From assembly GCF_900156535.1 (NCBI RefSeq), contig NZ_FTNV01000003.1:372001-436000 (forward strand): a stretch of DNA of 64,000 bases, given 5' to 3'. Positions 46,134 through 56,849 of the stretch are shown here, one piece after another. This DNA comes from Roseovarius nanhaiticus. Its GTDB lineage: Bacteria > Pseudomonadota > Alphaproteobacteria > Rhodobacterales > Rhodobacteraceae. Below the pieces are notes generated by a model that was given only the letters and a program-made list of their open reading frames with translations, had not been told where the DNA came from and made no database searches. Numbering within the stretch: position 1 is the stretch's first letter; every line of letters begins with the position of its first letter. The translations under genes were made by a program, and so were the position numbers.

Positions 46134-46175
46134 GCATGGGGTCTGGTCTGGGTGTCCGTTTACCGGCCCATGCGC
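46132..46175 (-). promoter_or_regulatory. Possible antiterminator stem of the ilvI leader
   Basis: On the minus strand GCGCATGGG (46175-46167) and CCCATGCGC (46140-46132) are perfect complements. The upstream arm lies inside the end of the leader peptide gene. The downstream arm shares two bases with the base of the terminator stem, next to its T-tract, so the two structures compete. Confidence 0.6.
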
Positions 46176-46207
46176 AATTTCCGTGTGATTACTACTAGAG
46201 GCGCCAA
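46160..46207 (-). CDS. ilvI leader peptide (attenuator)
   Basis: A 15-residue frame from TTG at 46207 reads MAPLVVITRKLRMGR, then TAA. AAAAGGGAG precedes it by seven bases. Residues 4-7 are Leu-Val-Val-Ile in a row, using CTA and GTA codons that are rare in this GC-rich genome. This matches a ribosome-stall sensor for charged branched-chain tRNAs. A stalled ribosome would leave the first antiterminator arm free; a ribosome at the stop would cover it and let the terminator form. Confidence 0.72.
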   Translation of the reverse strand: MAPLVVITRKLRMGR

Positions 46208-46237
46208 TGGACCACTCCCTTTTGCGTGCCAGCGGAC

Positions 46238-46264
46238 ATTATGACCGGGTTCGAGGGGCGTCAA
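46238..46264 (-). promoter_or_regulatory. Possible ilvIH promoter
   Basis: On the minus strand TTGACG (46264-46259) and CATAAT (46243-46238) are separated by 15 bases, slightly short for sigma70. Transcription would begin around 46230, some 25 bases before the leader peptide start, so the leader RNA would be compact. Confidence 0.5.
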
Positions 46265-46460
46265 GCGCCATGGGCGGATAAAATGTCGCGGTAGTACACT
46301 TTTCTTTCCATTTGTTGCGCAAAACGGATCGAATTTGATTGGATGCAGGGCTGATGAGCCTGAAAGGCATAATGTCGCTCTGCCCATGACGCGACCAAAA
46401 GGCGTGGGATGCGCTGGATACCTGCCGCGAGCGGGCAGGCATTCGGCCAAAGCGCGCACC

Positions 46461-47075
46461 CTATTGGCGGCTTGGCAACCCCAAGACGACACCTGGGCGT
46501 ATGACCGATGGATCATACGCCTTGCGTGCGAAGACGTCGCAAACATCTGCGGCGAAGCTGTCCAGCGGGTCCATTGGGTAGTCAGGATCGAAGCTGGATT
46601 GATCCCAACGCTCGCAGAAATCCGCACAGCTTTGATAGCAAGGATGATGCCGGAACTTCTGCCGCTCTTCGGGGTCCCATCCGTAATGATGGGCGTAATA
46701 GGCCATCTGAAAAATCCCATGATGCTCGACCACCCAAGCCACCTCTTCGCGCACGTAGGGGCGGAGGATTTCTGCGGCCATCCGGTCATGGTTCTGCGGG
46801 GCCAGCCGGTCGCCGATGTCATGCAAGAGCGCCGCAACCACCCAATCGCGATCCGCGCCGTCCTGCCGTGCGCGCGTGGCCGCTTGCAAGCCATGCTCGA
46901 GCCGGGTGATCTGGTACCCGGCCAGCGTTTCGTCCGCCTGCGCTGCAAGCTCCTTGAGAAGACGGCCGGCGGTGCCCGCGAGGAACGGTTGTTCCAGCTT
47001 TTCCAGCAATTCGTAGTCTTCGCGCGTGCCATCCTTCATCTGGGTGAAGGACACTGTCGGGCCACTTTTTGTCAT
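46461..47075 (-). CDS. HD-domain phosphohydrolase-like protein
   Basis: The 204-residue protein has the HD signature: LEHGLQAATRA near residue 59 supplying the first histidine, ALLHDIGD near 81-88 (the His-Asp pair), and VEHHGIFQMAYYAHHYG near 113-129. HD enzymes cleave phosphate esters with metal ions, and the short PEERQKFRHHPCYQSC segment may complete the site. The ATG at 47075 is used; a longer start at 47117 extends into the upstream spacer. Substrate unknown. A similar group is linked to the phnZ-type oxygenases of phosphonate metabolism, but no such partners are seen here. Confidence 0.82.
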   Translation of the reverse strand: MTKSGPTVSFTQMKDGTREDYELLEKLEQPFLAGTAGRLLKELAAQADETLAGYQITRLEHGLQAATRARQDGADRDWVVAALLHDIGDRLAPQNHDRMAAEILRPYVREEVAWVVEHHGIFQMAYYAHHYGWDPEERQKFRHHPCYQSCADFCERWDQSSFDPDYPMDPLDSFAADVCDVFARKAYDPSVIRPGVVLGLPSRQ

Positions 47076-47284
47076 GAATATGCCTCCGGTCCTGGGCGGT
47101 GTCTGGCGGGTGCGCAATGGTCCGATACGGGTAGTGCGCTGCGGTAGCTTGGCGCAAGACGCCGCAGAGCGCCAGATATGTCGAGAGGCAAATGCAGGCG
47201 CCGGGATCTACCGGGCGACATCAGATCAGGCGAGCGTCCAGTCCGGTCGGGCCGACGCCGCCGCGCCAAGGGCCGGGCACCGCG

Positions 47285-48241
47285 TCAGAACACGGCATGC
47301 GCGCCGCGGTCATCCGTGATCTTGTTGGCGGCCAGCTGAGCGTAATGATCTGCCAAGGTCTGCACGCCGAATTCGGGCGTTGCATCGGCGTCGTATCGCC
47401 CTCGCGCCGCATCCCAGACCAGCATGGATTCCGTGGCGTAATAGTGTCCGATACGGGCCAGCTCTGCCTTGCTGCGCAAGCGCCGCGAGGCGAGGCCGCC
47501 GAGGATCAGACCCGCCTTGATACACGACATCAACGCAAGCGGCACGTGCTGGAACCGGGGCCGCCGGCCCAAAGCGTCGAACAGCATTTCGCCTTGCGCG
47601 CGCGGCGTGATGGCGGGGCCGGGACCGCCGATGGGCAGAATGCGGTTCTGCAATTGGGCGTCGGACAAGCAACTCGCCAGATACCGGGCCAGATCCTCGT
47701 TGCCGATGGGTTTGCAGGCGGTCAGGGCGCCATCCCCGAAAAGCAAGAAGGGCTTGCCTGCCCGCACGCGCGCCATCTGTCCCGACAGGGATTTGAAATA
47801 CGCGGTGGGGCGCACGATGGACCAAGTGATCGGGGCGGCCTGCAACTCGGCCTCGAAGGCCAGCTTGGCACGTTGAAACGCCAGCATAGGCTTTTGCACG
47901 CAAATCGCGGATAATAGGACGAAATGCGTCGCCCCGGCGCGGATGGCAGCGCCCAGAGCAAGACTGTTCAGCCCGTGGTCGATGGCGTGCGCGTCCTCCG
48001 GCGCGCCGCTGCGCGATGCCACGCAAGAGATTACGGCAACGCAATCATGCTCGGTCATCAACGCCAAAAGGGCGTCTTGGGTCATGTCGCAGAAAACGGC
48101 ACCGGGAAGGTCACTGCTATCAGAGCCGTGCCGCACGGGCGCGCACACGGTGTAGTCTGCGGCTACTAGGGCACTGAATGTGGCGCGACCGATCGTTCCG
48201 GTCGCGCCCAGCAAGAGGACAGATTTGGGCGGCCTTGTCAT
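47285..48241 (-). CDS. bciA: 3,8-divinyl protochlorophyllide a 8-vinyl reductase-like protein (BciA)
   Basis: The 318-residue protein has an NAD(P)-binding start VLLLGATGTIGRATFSALV and a BciA-like end, YYATESMLVWDAARGRYDAD followed by ATPEFGVQTLADHYAQL. BciA reduces the 8-vinyl group in (bacterio)chlorophyll synthesis. In Rhodobacter sphaeroides bciA lies outside the photosynthesis gene cluster, as it does here. If the assignment holds, the host probably makes bacteriochlorophyll. The family overlaps with other NmrA-like reductases, so this needs comparison. It has no photosynthesis neighbours in the window. Confidence 0.75.
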   Translation of the reverse strand: MTRPPKSVLLLGATGTIGRATFSALVAADYTVCAPVRHGSDSSDLPGAVFCDMTQDALLALMTEHDCVAVISCVASRSGAPEDAHAIDHGLNSLALGAAIRAGATHFVLLSAICVQKPMLAFQRAKLAFEAELQAAPITWSIVRPTAYFKSLSGQMARVRAGKPFLLFGDGALTACKPIGNEDLARYLASCLSDAQLQNRILPIGGPGPAITPRAQGEMLFDALGRRPRFQHVPLALMSCIKAGLILGGLASRRLRSKAELARIGHYYATESMLVWDAARGRYDADATPEFGVQTLADHYAQLAANKITDDRGAHAVF

Positions 48242-48346
48242 GCCGCCAACGCTATATCAGGTCGCGCTGCATCGCTCCGCATGATTCCGGATTTGCTCAA
48301 GGAAGGTGGCCACCCGCTATGGATCCGATTCATGCGGTTGATCAAG

Positions 48347-49309
48347 TCACCCCTCGCCCTGGCGTGCATGCATGATGAAGCCCATCAGGTTCAGCAACAC
48401 CTGCGCGGCCAAGACAGATGTGCTGTCGCCCGCGTCATAGGCGGGCGCGACCTCGACCAGATCGATTCCGACAATCTCGTTGCGCTGCGCCACTTGCTGC
48501 AAAAGCTCCAGCACATCGTAATAAAGAAAGCCGCCATGGCTGGGCGTGCCGGTGCCGGGCGCGATGGAGGGGCAGAAGCCGTCAATATCAAGCGTGATGT
48601 AGACGCGCGCGCCTTCGGGGATGCGCCCGGCCAACGCTTTGGGGCCGATAGCGCGGCACTGGCGAACCGAGAGGATATCCGAGCCCATGGCGCGGGCGGC
48701 GTCGTATCCTTCCTTGGCCGTCGAGCTGACGTTGCGGATTCCCAATTGTGTGAGGCCGGTGACATAGGGCTTCTCGGCGGCGCGGCGCATCGGGTTGCCG
48801 TGGCCATTGCGGACGCCGTGGCGCTCGTCCACGAAATCCAAATGGGCGTCGATCTGGAGGATATGGATATCGCCGTGACCTTCGAAGGCGTCGATGCAAG
48901 GAATATTGATCGAATGGTCGCCGCCAATTGTGACGGGCAGGGCACCTGCCTTGAGGATCGCGCGCACACCTGCCGCGATATTGGCATGGCTCTGCGCGGT
49001 GTCGGTATGAATGATATCGGCATCGCCGATATCGACGATGCGCACATCCGCGCCCAGATAGGTCAGGTCATCTTCGTGATCATAGGCGCCGCCATGGCCG
49101 AAACTGAACAGCGTCGATGCCTCGCGCACAGAGCGCGGACCAAAGCGCGCACCGGGGCGAAACTGTGTGCCGCCGTCAAAGGGTGCGCCGAGGATGGCTA
49201 TATCGGCATCGATCGTGTCCCAATCCTCTATATAGGCCCGTTTGCCGAAGGTCGATATTCCGACGAAGGGCAGGTTGAGCCGTCCGCTCTCATAGCCATG
49301 TCCGCTCAT
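48347..49309 (-). CDS. Agmatinase-family ureohydrolase
   Basis: The 320-residue protein has the three Mn-binding signatures of ureohydrolases: GGDHSINIP near residue 136, DAHLDF near 159, and [16 protein letters not shown] near 239. Agmatinases, guanidinobutyrases and the related guanidine hydrolases share these, so the substrate is open. The ATG at 49309 follows GGAGGAG by seven bases; the longer start at 49333 would lie upstream of that site. It precedes bciA on the same strand and is divergent from guaB. Confidence 0.88.
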   Translation of the reverse strand: MSGHGYESGRLNLPFVGISTFGKRAYIEDWDTIDADIAILGAPFDGGTQFRPGARFGPRSVREASTLFSFGHGGAYDHEDDLTYLGADVRIVDIGDADIIHTDTAQSHANIAAGVRAILKAGALPVTIGGDHSINIPCIDAFEGHGDIHILQIDAHLDFVDERHGVRNGHGNPMRRAAEKPYVTGLTQLGIRNVSSTAKEGYDAARAMGSDILSVRQCRAIGPKALAGRIPEGARVYITLDIDGFCPSIAPGTGTPSHGGFLYYDVLELLQQVAQRNEIVGIDLVEVAPAYDAGDSTSVLAAQVLLNLMGFIMHARQGEG

Positions 49310-49345
49310 GCACTCTCTCCTCCATTGATGCACCTTGCCAGATAG

Positions 49346-50911
<1,566 letters not shown>

Positions 50912-50959
50912 TGGTATCAGTGTGATCTGCGCCATAGTTAAAGTAACGGGATTGGCTCT

Positions 50960-52123
50960 GTGACTCCCGGCGCGCGCATTCAGGCAGCAATCGACGTGCT
51001 GGACCGGATCGGCGCCGGTACGCCCGCCGAAAAGGCGCTGACGGGCTGGGCGCGCGGGGCGCGGTTCGCAGGGTCGGGCGACCGCGCGGCCGTGCGGGAT
51101 CACGTCTATCAAGCCTTGCGTTGCTGGCGCTCCTACGCCTGCCTTGGCGGCGGAGATACGGGGCGCGCACGCATGATCGGCGCCTTGCGCGCGGCCGATC
51201 TGGACCCTGATACCCTCTTTACCGGAGAGGGCCACGCGCCCGCGCCTTTGTCCGAGGCCGAGCGCGGCGCAGGAAGCTTGCCGAGCGGCGCCGATGCGCA
51301 TGACTTGCCTGACTGGCTATGGGCACAGTTTCAATCGGATCTGGGAGAGGGTGCCGCCAGAGCGGCGCTGGCCCTGCGCGAACGGGCGCCGGTGATGCTG
51401 AGGGTCAACCTTGCCCGCGCGGGTCTGCAGGATGTCATTTCTCTTCTTGCCGAAGACGGTATTCACTCCGAGCCGCACCCTATTGCAAAGTCTGCACTTT
51501 TGGTGATTGACGGCGCGCGCCGCGTCGCGCGTAGTCGCGCCTATCTTGATGGGTTGGCCGAGCTGCAGGATGGCTCGGGTCAGGCCGCAATGGAAGCGAT
51601 CCCGCTACCGTCAAACGGCGGCATCCTGGACTACTGCGCGGGTGGCGGTGGCAAGGCGCTGGCGCTTGCGGCACAGGGCGCTCGCAAGGTCTACGCACAT
51701 GACATCGATGCGGCGCGTATGGCGGATCTGCCAGCGCGCGCCGCCCGGTCCGGTGCCGATGTGGAGATATTGGATGGATCAAAGCTTGTCGATAAGGCGC
51801 CGTACTCACTCATTTTATGTGATGCGCCTTGCTCTGGCAGCGGCACGTGGCGCCGCACGCCAGATGCAAAATGGCGTTTGACACCCGAACGTCTGGACGA
51901 GCTTAAGCAGATGCAATCCGCGATCCTGCGTGAGGCCGCGCAGCTCGTCGGGTCCGGGGGACGCTTGATTTATGCGACGTGCTCGGTTCTGCACGCAGAG
52001 AACGAAGCGCGCATCGACGCCTTTTTGCAGGCGACACCGAACTGGCATCAGACATTTGCACAGCGTTTTGACGTGTCGGATGGTGGCGACGGATTTTTTG
52101 TGGCGCATTTGGCGCGCATCTAA
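50960..52123 (+). CDS. rsmB: 16S rRNA (cytosine-5) methyltransferase RsmB family
   Basis: The 387-residue protein of the RsmB/NOL1 group methylates C967 in E. coli 16S rRNA. The SAM loop is YCAGGGGKALALA near residue 228, the catalytic cysteines lie in CDAPCSGSGTWRR near 290-302 and YATCSVLHAENEAR near 338. The start GTG at 50960 has weak upstream support. RsmB assignment over other Nop-type methyltransferases is likely because of the domain layout but not certain. The N-terminal NusB-like domain seems short or absent. Confidence 0.83.
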   Translation: MTPGARIQAAIDVLDRIGAGTPAEKALTGWARGARFAGSGDRAAVRDHVYQALRCWRSYACLGGGDTGRARMIGALRAADLDPDTLFTGEGHAPAPLSEAERGAGSLPSGADAHDLPDWLWAQFQSDLGEGAARAALALRERAPVMLRVNLARAGLQDVISLLAEDGIHSEPHPIAKSALLVIDGARRVARSRAYLDGLAELQDGSGQAAMEAIPLPSNGGILDYCAGGGGKALALAAQGARKVYAHDIDAARMADLPARAARSGADVEILDGSKLVDKAPYSLILCDAPCSGSGTWRRTPDAKWRLTPERLDELKQMQSAILREAAQLVGSGGRLIYATCSVLHAENEARIDAFLQATPNWHQTFAQRFDVSDGGDGFFVAHLARI

Positions 52124-52229
52124 AAAGATTGAGCGAGATGGGCGGCAGTTTTTTCTGATGCGTTAAGCTGCGCTTAAGACCTCACGGTCAATCCTTTTGC
52201 AAAACCTGGGTCATCGAGGATCAGAGCGC

Positions 52230-54527
52230 GTGACAATCTCCGACCATGCTATCGGCCCGATTCGGCGCGCGGCGACGCAGCTGCGACCTCATGCTGGCCT
52301 TGTCTTTTGCTCTGCCGTGCTCTTCGGTGTCACCGCCTTCATGGTCGCGCCGGGCGCGGAGCGCTATCTGATTGTTTTGGTTGCAGCAATACTTGGCGCG
52401 TCGTCCCTCTGGATCGGCGCTATCTCGCATTTTTCGGACCTTACCGAGGAACGTGCTGCATCGTCCGTCAGTGATCTGATCCGCCATGATGCGATTCCTT
52501 GTGTCGTGACGGGACCGGACGGCGCGCTGATCTATGCCAATGATGCCTCAGAACGCGCCTATGAGGCGCGGCGCCACCCGACCCTGTCCAGTGCGATGCA
52601 GCCTCTCATCGCCAATCCCGGCGCTTTGCTCTATCGGCTGCAGACGCGCGCTGCGGCACGTGGCTCGGCTTATGAGGATGTCGTGACGGGGGCCGGCCAT
52701 GTTCGCCTGTCTGTCCACCGGGCTGGTGAAGGAATGCTGCTGTGGCGTGTTGAAAGGTCGGCCGAGGGCGCGGCGCGGCGCGGCGGCACCATTCCGTTGC
52801 CGATGCTGACAGTGGGCCGTAACAATGCCGTGCTTTTCATGAACGACGCCGCACGGCTGCTGATTGGAGAACGGGCGCGCACGCTTGATCGCATTTGCGC
52901 CAAGCTGCCGCTGCGTTCGGGCCAGATGAACAACATTAGCACCCAGACGGGTGTGCAATCATGCCTCGTTGTCGAGCTGGAAGGGATTGCGGGACGGCGC
53001 GAGATCTTCATCATGCCCGGTGTGGCCGCAACCGAACGCCCGTCCGATGGCTGGACCTTCTTCGACGAACTGCCAGTGCCTTTGCTCAAGCTCGCACGCG
53101 GCGGGGCTATTCAGCTGTGCAACAGGCCCGCGAGCGAGCTTTTGGGTTGCTCGGGTTGTGCCGGCAAGCAGATTACAGACGTTCTGGAAGGGCTTGGACG
53201 CTCAATCCCCGACTGGCTGGAAGATGCGGCGCAGGCGCGCGGCACGGTCCACTCGGAATTTCTGCGCGTACGCACGGCAGATGAAGAGGTCTTCATCCAG
53301 GTCACGCTGAATCGCGCCACCGAAGAGGGCGAGACGGTGCTGATCGCGGTCTTGAACGACGCGACCGAGCTGAAATCCCTCGAAGCGCAGTTCGTACAGT
53401 CGCAGAAGATGCAGGCAATCGGGCAGCTCGCGGGCGGTGTGGCGCATGATTTCAACAACTTGCTCACCGCAATTTCCGGTCATTGCGATTTGCTTTTGCT
53501 TCGGCACGATCAGGGGGATTCGGACTACGGTGATCTGTTGCAGATCGCACAAAACGCCAATCGTGCGGCATCGCTGGTAAACCAACTTCTCGCCTATTCG
53601 CGCAAGCAAACCCTGCGCCCGGAGGTCATGGATCTGCGAGATGCGATGTCTGACCTTACCCATCTTCTAAACCGCTTGGTCGGCGAGAAGATCGTGCTGT
53701 CACTCAACCACGATCCGACGCTTTGGTCGATCCGGGCAGACAAGCGCCAGTTCGAGCAGGTCATCATGAACCTTGTCGTCAACGCGCGTGACGCGATGAT
53801 TTCGGGCGGCGAGATCAGGATCGAAACACGCAACGTCACCCTTGAGGCGCCATTGCACCGAGACCGGGCGGTCGTCTCGCCGGGCAGATGGGTGCGCATC
53901 AGTGTCACGGATGAGGGCATCGGGATCCCGCCCGATCGCCTGCAAAAGATCTTCGAGCCCTTCTTCACGACGAAAAAGACGGGTGAGGGCACCGGCCTGG
54001 GACTTTCGACGGCGTACGGGATCGTCAAACAGACAGGCGGGTTCATTTTTGTCGATAGTGAGCGGGATCAGGGCACGACATTTTTCCTCATGTTCCCGGC
54101 GCACGAAAGCGTGGCAGCGCTACCCGCGCCCAAGGCGCCATCCATGATCGATGTTACGCCTGCGGAGGGGATCATTCTTTTGGTCGAGGACGAGGCGCCT
54201 GTGCGTGCCTTTGCGTCGCGTGCGTTGCAGATGCGTGGCTTTACGGTGCTTGAGGCTGAATCGGCGGAAGATGCGCTCGACATCTTGTCGGACAAGAGCG
54301 TTGAGGTGGATGTGTTTGTGACAGACGTGGTGATGCCCGGCCTCGATGGGCCGACTTGGGTGCAAAAGGCGCTGGTCGATCGCCCCGAAGTGCGCGTCGT
54401 CTTTGTGTCTGGCTATGCGGAAGAGGATTTCGGCGACACACAATCGCGCATTCCGAACTCGGTTTTCCTTCCCAAGCCGTTTTCCTTGACCGATCTGACG
54501 GAGGTCGTTCAACGGCAGATGGGGTAA
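52230..54527 (+). CDS. cckA: Hybrid sensor histidine kinase CckA
   Basis: The 765-residue protein has two membrane segments near residues 23-60, two PAS-like regions (about 85-190 and 275-380), a HisKA dimerisation segment with the phospho-accepting histidine in GQLAGGVAHDFNNLLTAI, an ATPase domain (LVVNARDAM, GLGLSTAYGIVKQTGG), and a C-terminal receiver with the phospho-Asp in VDVFVTDVVMPGLDG. This is the CckA layout. CckA feeds ChpT and CtrA, which control the cell cycle, motility and gene-transfer agents in this family. The GTG at 52230 is preferred to the TTG at 52197. It sits near recA, as it does in relatives. Confidence 0.92.
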   Translation: MTISDHAIGPIRRAATQLRPHAGLVFCSAVLFGVTAFMVAPGAERYLIVLVAAILGASSLWIGAISHFSDLTEERAASSVSDLIRHDAIPCVVTGPDGALIYANDASERAYEARRHPTLSSAMQPLIANPGALLYRLQTRAAARGSAYEDVVTGAGHVRLSVHRAGEGMLLWRVERSAEGAARRGGTIPLPMLTVGRNNAVLFMNDAARLLIGERARTLDRICAKLPLRSGQMNNISTQTGVQSCLVVELEGIAGRREIFIMPGVAATERPSDGWTFFDELPVPLLKLARGGAIQLCNRPASELLGCSGCAGKQITDVLEGLGRSIPDWLEDAAQARGTVHSEFLRVRTADEEVFIQVTLNRATEEGETVLIAVLNDATELKSLEAQFVQSQKMQAIGQLAGGVAHDFNNLLTAISGHCDLLLLRHDQGDSDYGDLLQIAQNANRAASLVNQLLAYSRKQTLRPEVMDLRDAMSDLTHLLNRLVGEKIVLSLNHDPTLWSIRADKRQFEQVIMNLVVNARDAMISGGEIRIETRNVTLEAPLHRDRAVVSPGRWVRISVTDEGIGIPPDRLQKIFEPFFTTKKTGEGTGLGLSTAYGIVKQTGGFIFVDSERDQGTTFFLMFPAHESVAALPAPKAPSMIDVTPAEGIILLVEDEAPVRAFASRALQMRGFTVLEAESAEDALDILSDKSVEVDVFVTDVVMPGLDGPTWVQKALVDRPEVRVVFVSGYAEEDFGDTQSRIPNSVFLPKPFSLTDLTEVVQRQMG

Positions 54528-54795
54528 AGCGGCGTTTATACTTCCGCGGCTGAAATGATCGCGGTCGCGTTACATCTGACACCCTTAAAGCCTCGGTAAA
54601 GAAAGAAACTGTTTCGCAGTCGAAAGGATGATGTGTCGGCTATCCTGATGGAACCGCATTGAAACCAAGCGACAGGCACTGCCCCAAAGCATCCGCGTCA
54701 CAGATGGCGCGCCGCCGAATTTGACAGGAGCGGCACAGATGATGCTCGGGCCTGGGCCTGCCTAAGATTTTGCCATCCGGCACGTCAGAAACGCT

Positions 54796-55434
54796 TTAGT
54801 TGACAGGGGAAGGCTCGGCGACGGGCGTGTAGCGTCCGTTTGCATCAATGCTGTCATACAGCTGAAAATCTGGAGCATATTTCCGGCGCAGCGCAGCCTC
54901 GATATCATCGGACAGAATGAGTTGATCGCGCGCGGAGGTATTGAGGCGGTCTGTGGAGATCGATGTTTCCAGCCGCGCCTCCAAATAGGCGCTCAAAGCA
55001 GCTTGGTCTTCATAGCGAAAGACATGGGTCGCCGCAGTGCCGTTGCGCTGCGGCTCGAGGAATTTGGACTGCGATCCAACATTGGCGAAGGCGGGCTGCT
55101 GGCCCTTAAGATAGGCCGCGACGAATGCGTCGAAGCTCATGCCTTGGGTGCTGGTCGGCTTGCCTGCCAGAAACGGCCGTTGCCGATAGCGATACCAGCT
55201 GCCCAGCCAATCGATGGGAGCGCGCATTACCGCGATGACATGCAGGTCATCCCCGATGAATTTCTCGAGCGCGGGCCGAAAGAAGCGGTTATAGCGAAAA
55301 ATCGGCGCGTGTTTCAGCTCGGGCGGATCGCTGATGATCATAGACGCGTAAGGCGCCAGAGCGGCCTGCCACGCTGTCGTTCCCGTTTTCGGAACGGACA
55401 GAAATACCAGTTTATGCTTGGCAAAGACCAACAT
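54796..55434 (-). CDS. Sulfotransferase-family protein
   Basis: The 212-residue protein begins [26 protein letters not shown]. The SVPKTGTT segment at residues 13-20 is the PAPS 5'-phosphosulfate-binding loop of sulfotransferases, and [19 protein letters not shown] near 68-86 resembles the 3'-phosphate-binding region. The acceptor is unknown. It occupies the space between cckA and recA on the opposite strand to both. Its start region lies about 125 bases from the SOS box of recA. Confidence 0.75.
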   Translation of the reverse strand: MLVFAKHKLVFLSVPKTGTTAWQAALAPYASMIISDPPELKHAPIFRYNRFFRPALEKFIGDDLHVIAVMRAPIDWLGSWYRYRQRPFLAGKPTSTQGMSFDAFVAAYLKGQQPAFANVGSQSKFLEPQRNGTAATHVFRYEDQAALSAYLEARLETSISTDRLNTSARDQLILSDDIEAALRRKYAPDFQLYDSIDANGRYTPVAEPSPVN

Positions 55435-55559
55435 GCGCGCCGCATCCGTATCATCCGCGCCGAAACTGGCGCCATTAACTCTTCTTCAATACTTCCACCT
55501 GAATGTGAAGATCCGAACAATTTACTTGAAATGTTCGCGCTTTGTCTGCATGTAGGTGA

Positions 55560-55574
55560 GAACAAGAGGCGAAC
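55560..55574. promoter_or_regulatory. LexA (SOS) box upstream of recA
   Basis: GAAC-AAGAGGC-GAAC matches the alphaproteobacterial LexA box GTTC-N7-GTTC (read as GAAC-N7-GAAC). It lies 53 bases before the recA ATG and just downstream of a TTGAAA -35-like hexamer, so it would overlap the start of transcription. Confidence 0.82.
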
Positions 55575-55626
55575 AAACGCAGCGATTGCCGGTAGAGGCA
55601 TGGTGTGGAATAAGGATGCGAACGCA

Positions 55627-56709
55627 ATGGCAACGGCAGATCTTTTGAGCATGGACAACAAGAAAAGCGCAGACAAGCAAAAGGCCCTCGACAGTGCCCT
55701 GGCGCAGATCGAGCGGCAATTCGGCAAGGGCTCGATCATGAAGCTGGGGGATAACCCCATCACGGATATCGAGTCGACCTCGACCGGATCGCTGGGCCTC
55801 GACATCGCCCTCGGTATCGGCGGCCTCCCCAAGGGCCGGATCGTCGAGATCTATGGCCCCGAAAGCTCGGGCAAGACCACTCTGACGCTACACTGCGTGG
55901 CCGAGGAACAGAAAAAGGGCGGCGTTTGCGCCTTTGTCGATGCCGAGCATGCGCTCGATCCGCAATATGCGCGCAAGCTGGGCGTGGATCTGGACGAGTT
56001 GCTGATTTCGCAGCCAGATACCGGCGAGCAGTCTCTGGAGATCGTGGACACGTTGGTGCGCTCGGGCGCGGTCAGCATGATCGTTGTCGACTCGGTTGCG
56101 GCGCTGACGCCGAAATCCGAGCTGGAAGGCGACATGGGTGACAGCAGCGTCGGCGTGCATGCACGCCTCATGAGCCAGGCGATGCGCAAATTGACCGGCT
56201 CGATCAGCCGCACCAAATGCACCGTGATCTTCATCAACCAGATCCGCATGAAGATCGGCGTCATGTTCGGCAGCCCCGAGACGACGACTGGCGGCAACGC
56301 GCTGAAATTCTACAGTTCGGTGCGTCTCGATATTCGCCGTATCGGCGCGCTGAAGGACCGCGATGAGGTGGTCGGCAACGCGACCCGCGTCAAGGTGGTC
56401 AAGAACAAGGTCGCGCCGCCGTTCAAGCAGGTCGAATTCGACATCATGTATGGCGAAGGCATCAGCAAGATGGGCGAGATCCTGGATATGGGCGTCAAGG
56501 CTGGCGTCGTCGAGAAATCGGGCAGCTGGTTCAGCTATGGCGACGAACGGATCGGTCAGGGCCGTGAGAATGCCAAGTCCTTCCTCAAGGAAAACAGCAA
56601 GATCGCGCTGGAGATCGAGGACAAGATCCGCGCTTCGCACGGGCTGGATTTCGACATGAGCGAGAGCGACAAGCCCGGCGACGACGGGGATGACCTGATG
56701 GAGGCGTAA
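55627..56709 (+). CDS. recA: Recombinase RecA
   Basis: The 360-residue protein drives homologous strand exchange and SOS self-cleavage of LexA. Walker A is GPESSGKTT near residue 78, the L2-loop region is [19 protein letters not shown] near 206-224, and the acidic C-terminal tail ends [11 protein letters not shown] chose the ATG at 55627 ([10 protein letters not shown]), which agrees with the family; the longer frame to the left covers the SOS box and the sulfotransferase gene. A terminator follows. Confidence 0.97.
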   Translation: MATADLLSMDNKKSADKQKALDSALAQIERQFGKGSIMKLGDNPITDIESTSTGSLGLDIALGIGGLPKGRIVEIYGPESSGKTTLTLHCVAEEQKKGGVCAFVDAEHALDPQYARKLGVDLDELLISQPDTGEQSLEIVDTLVRSGAVSMIVVDSVAALTPKSELEGDMGDSSVGVHARLMSQAMRKLTGSISRTKCTVIFINQIRMKIGVMFGSPETTTGGNALKFYSSVRLDIRRIGALKDRDEVVGNATRVKVVKNKVAPPFKQVEFDIMYGEGISKMGEILDMGVKAGVVEKSGSWFSYGDERIGQGRENAKSFLKENSKIALEIEDKIRASHGLDFDMSESDKPGDDGDDLMEA

Positions 56710-56731
56710 GCCTTCGCGCCTGACATGCCAC

Positions 56732-56765
56732 AAGGCCCAGCCGCTGATGCGCGCCGGGCCTTTTT
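56732..56765 (+). terminator. Terminator after recA
   Basis: AAGGCCC at 56732-56738 pairs with GGGCCTT at 56756-56762, followed by TTT. It lies 23 bases after the recA stop. Confidence 0.8.
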
Positions 56766-56849
56766 CTTGCGGTGGACAGGGCGCGCGCGGGGGGATACCT
56801 AGAAAAGCGCCAGATCTGACTGAAACACTGCTGCGAAAAGAGACCTCTC

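Noticed and set aside
48337..48344. TTGATCAA near the end of the ureohydrolase gene as an FNR-type site.
   Set aside because: The FNR consensus needs four bases between the half sites; here the halves are adjacent, so it is only a palindrome.
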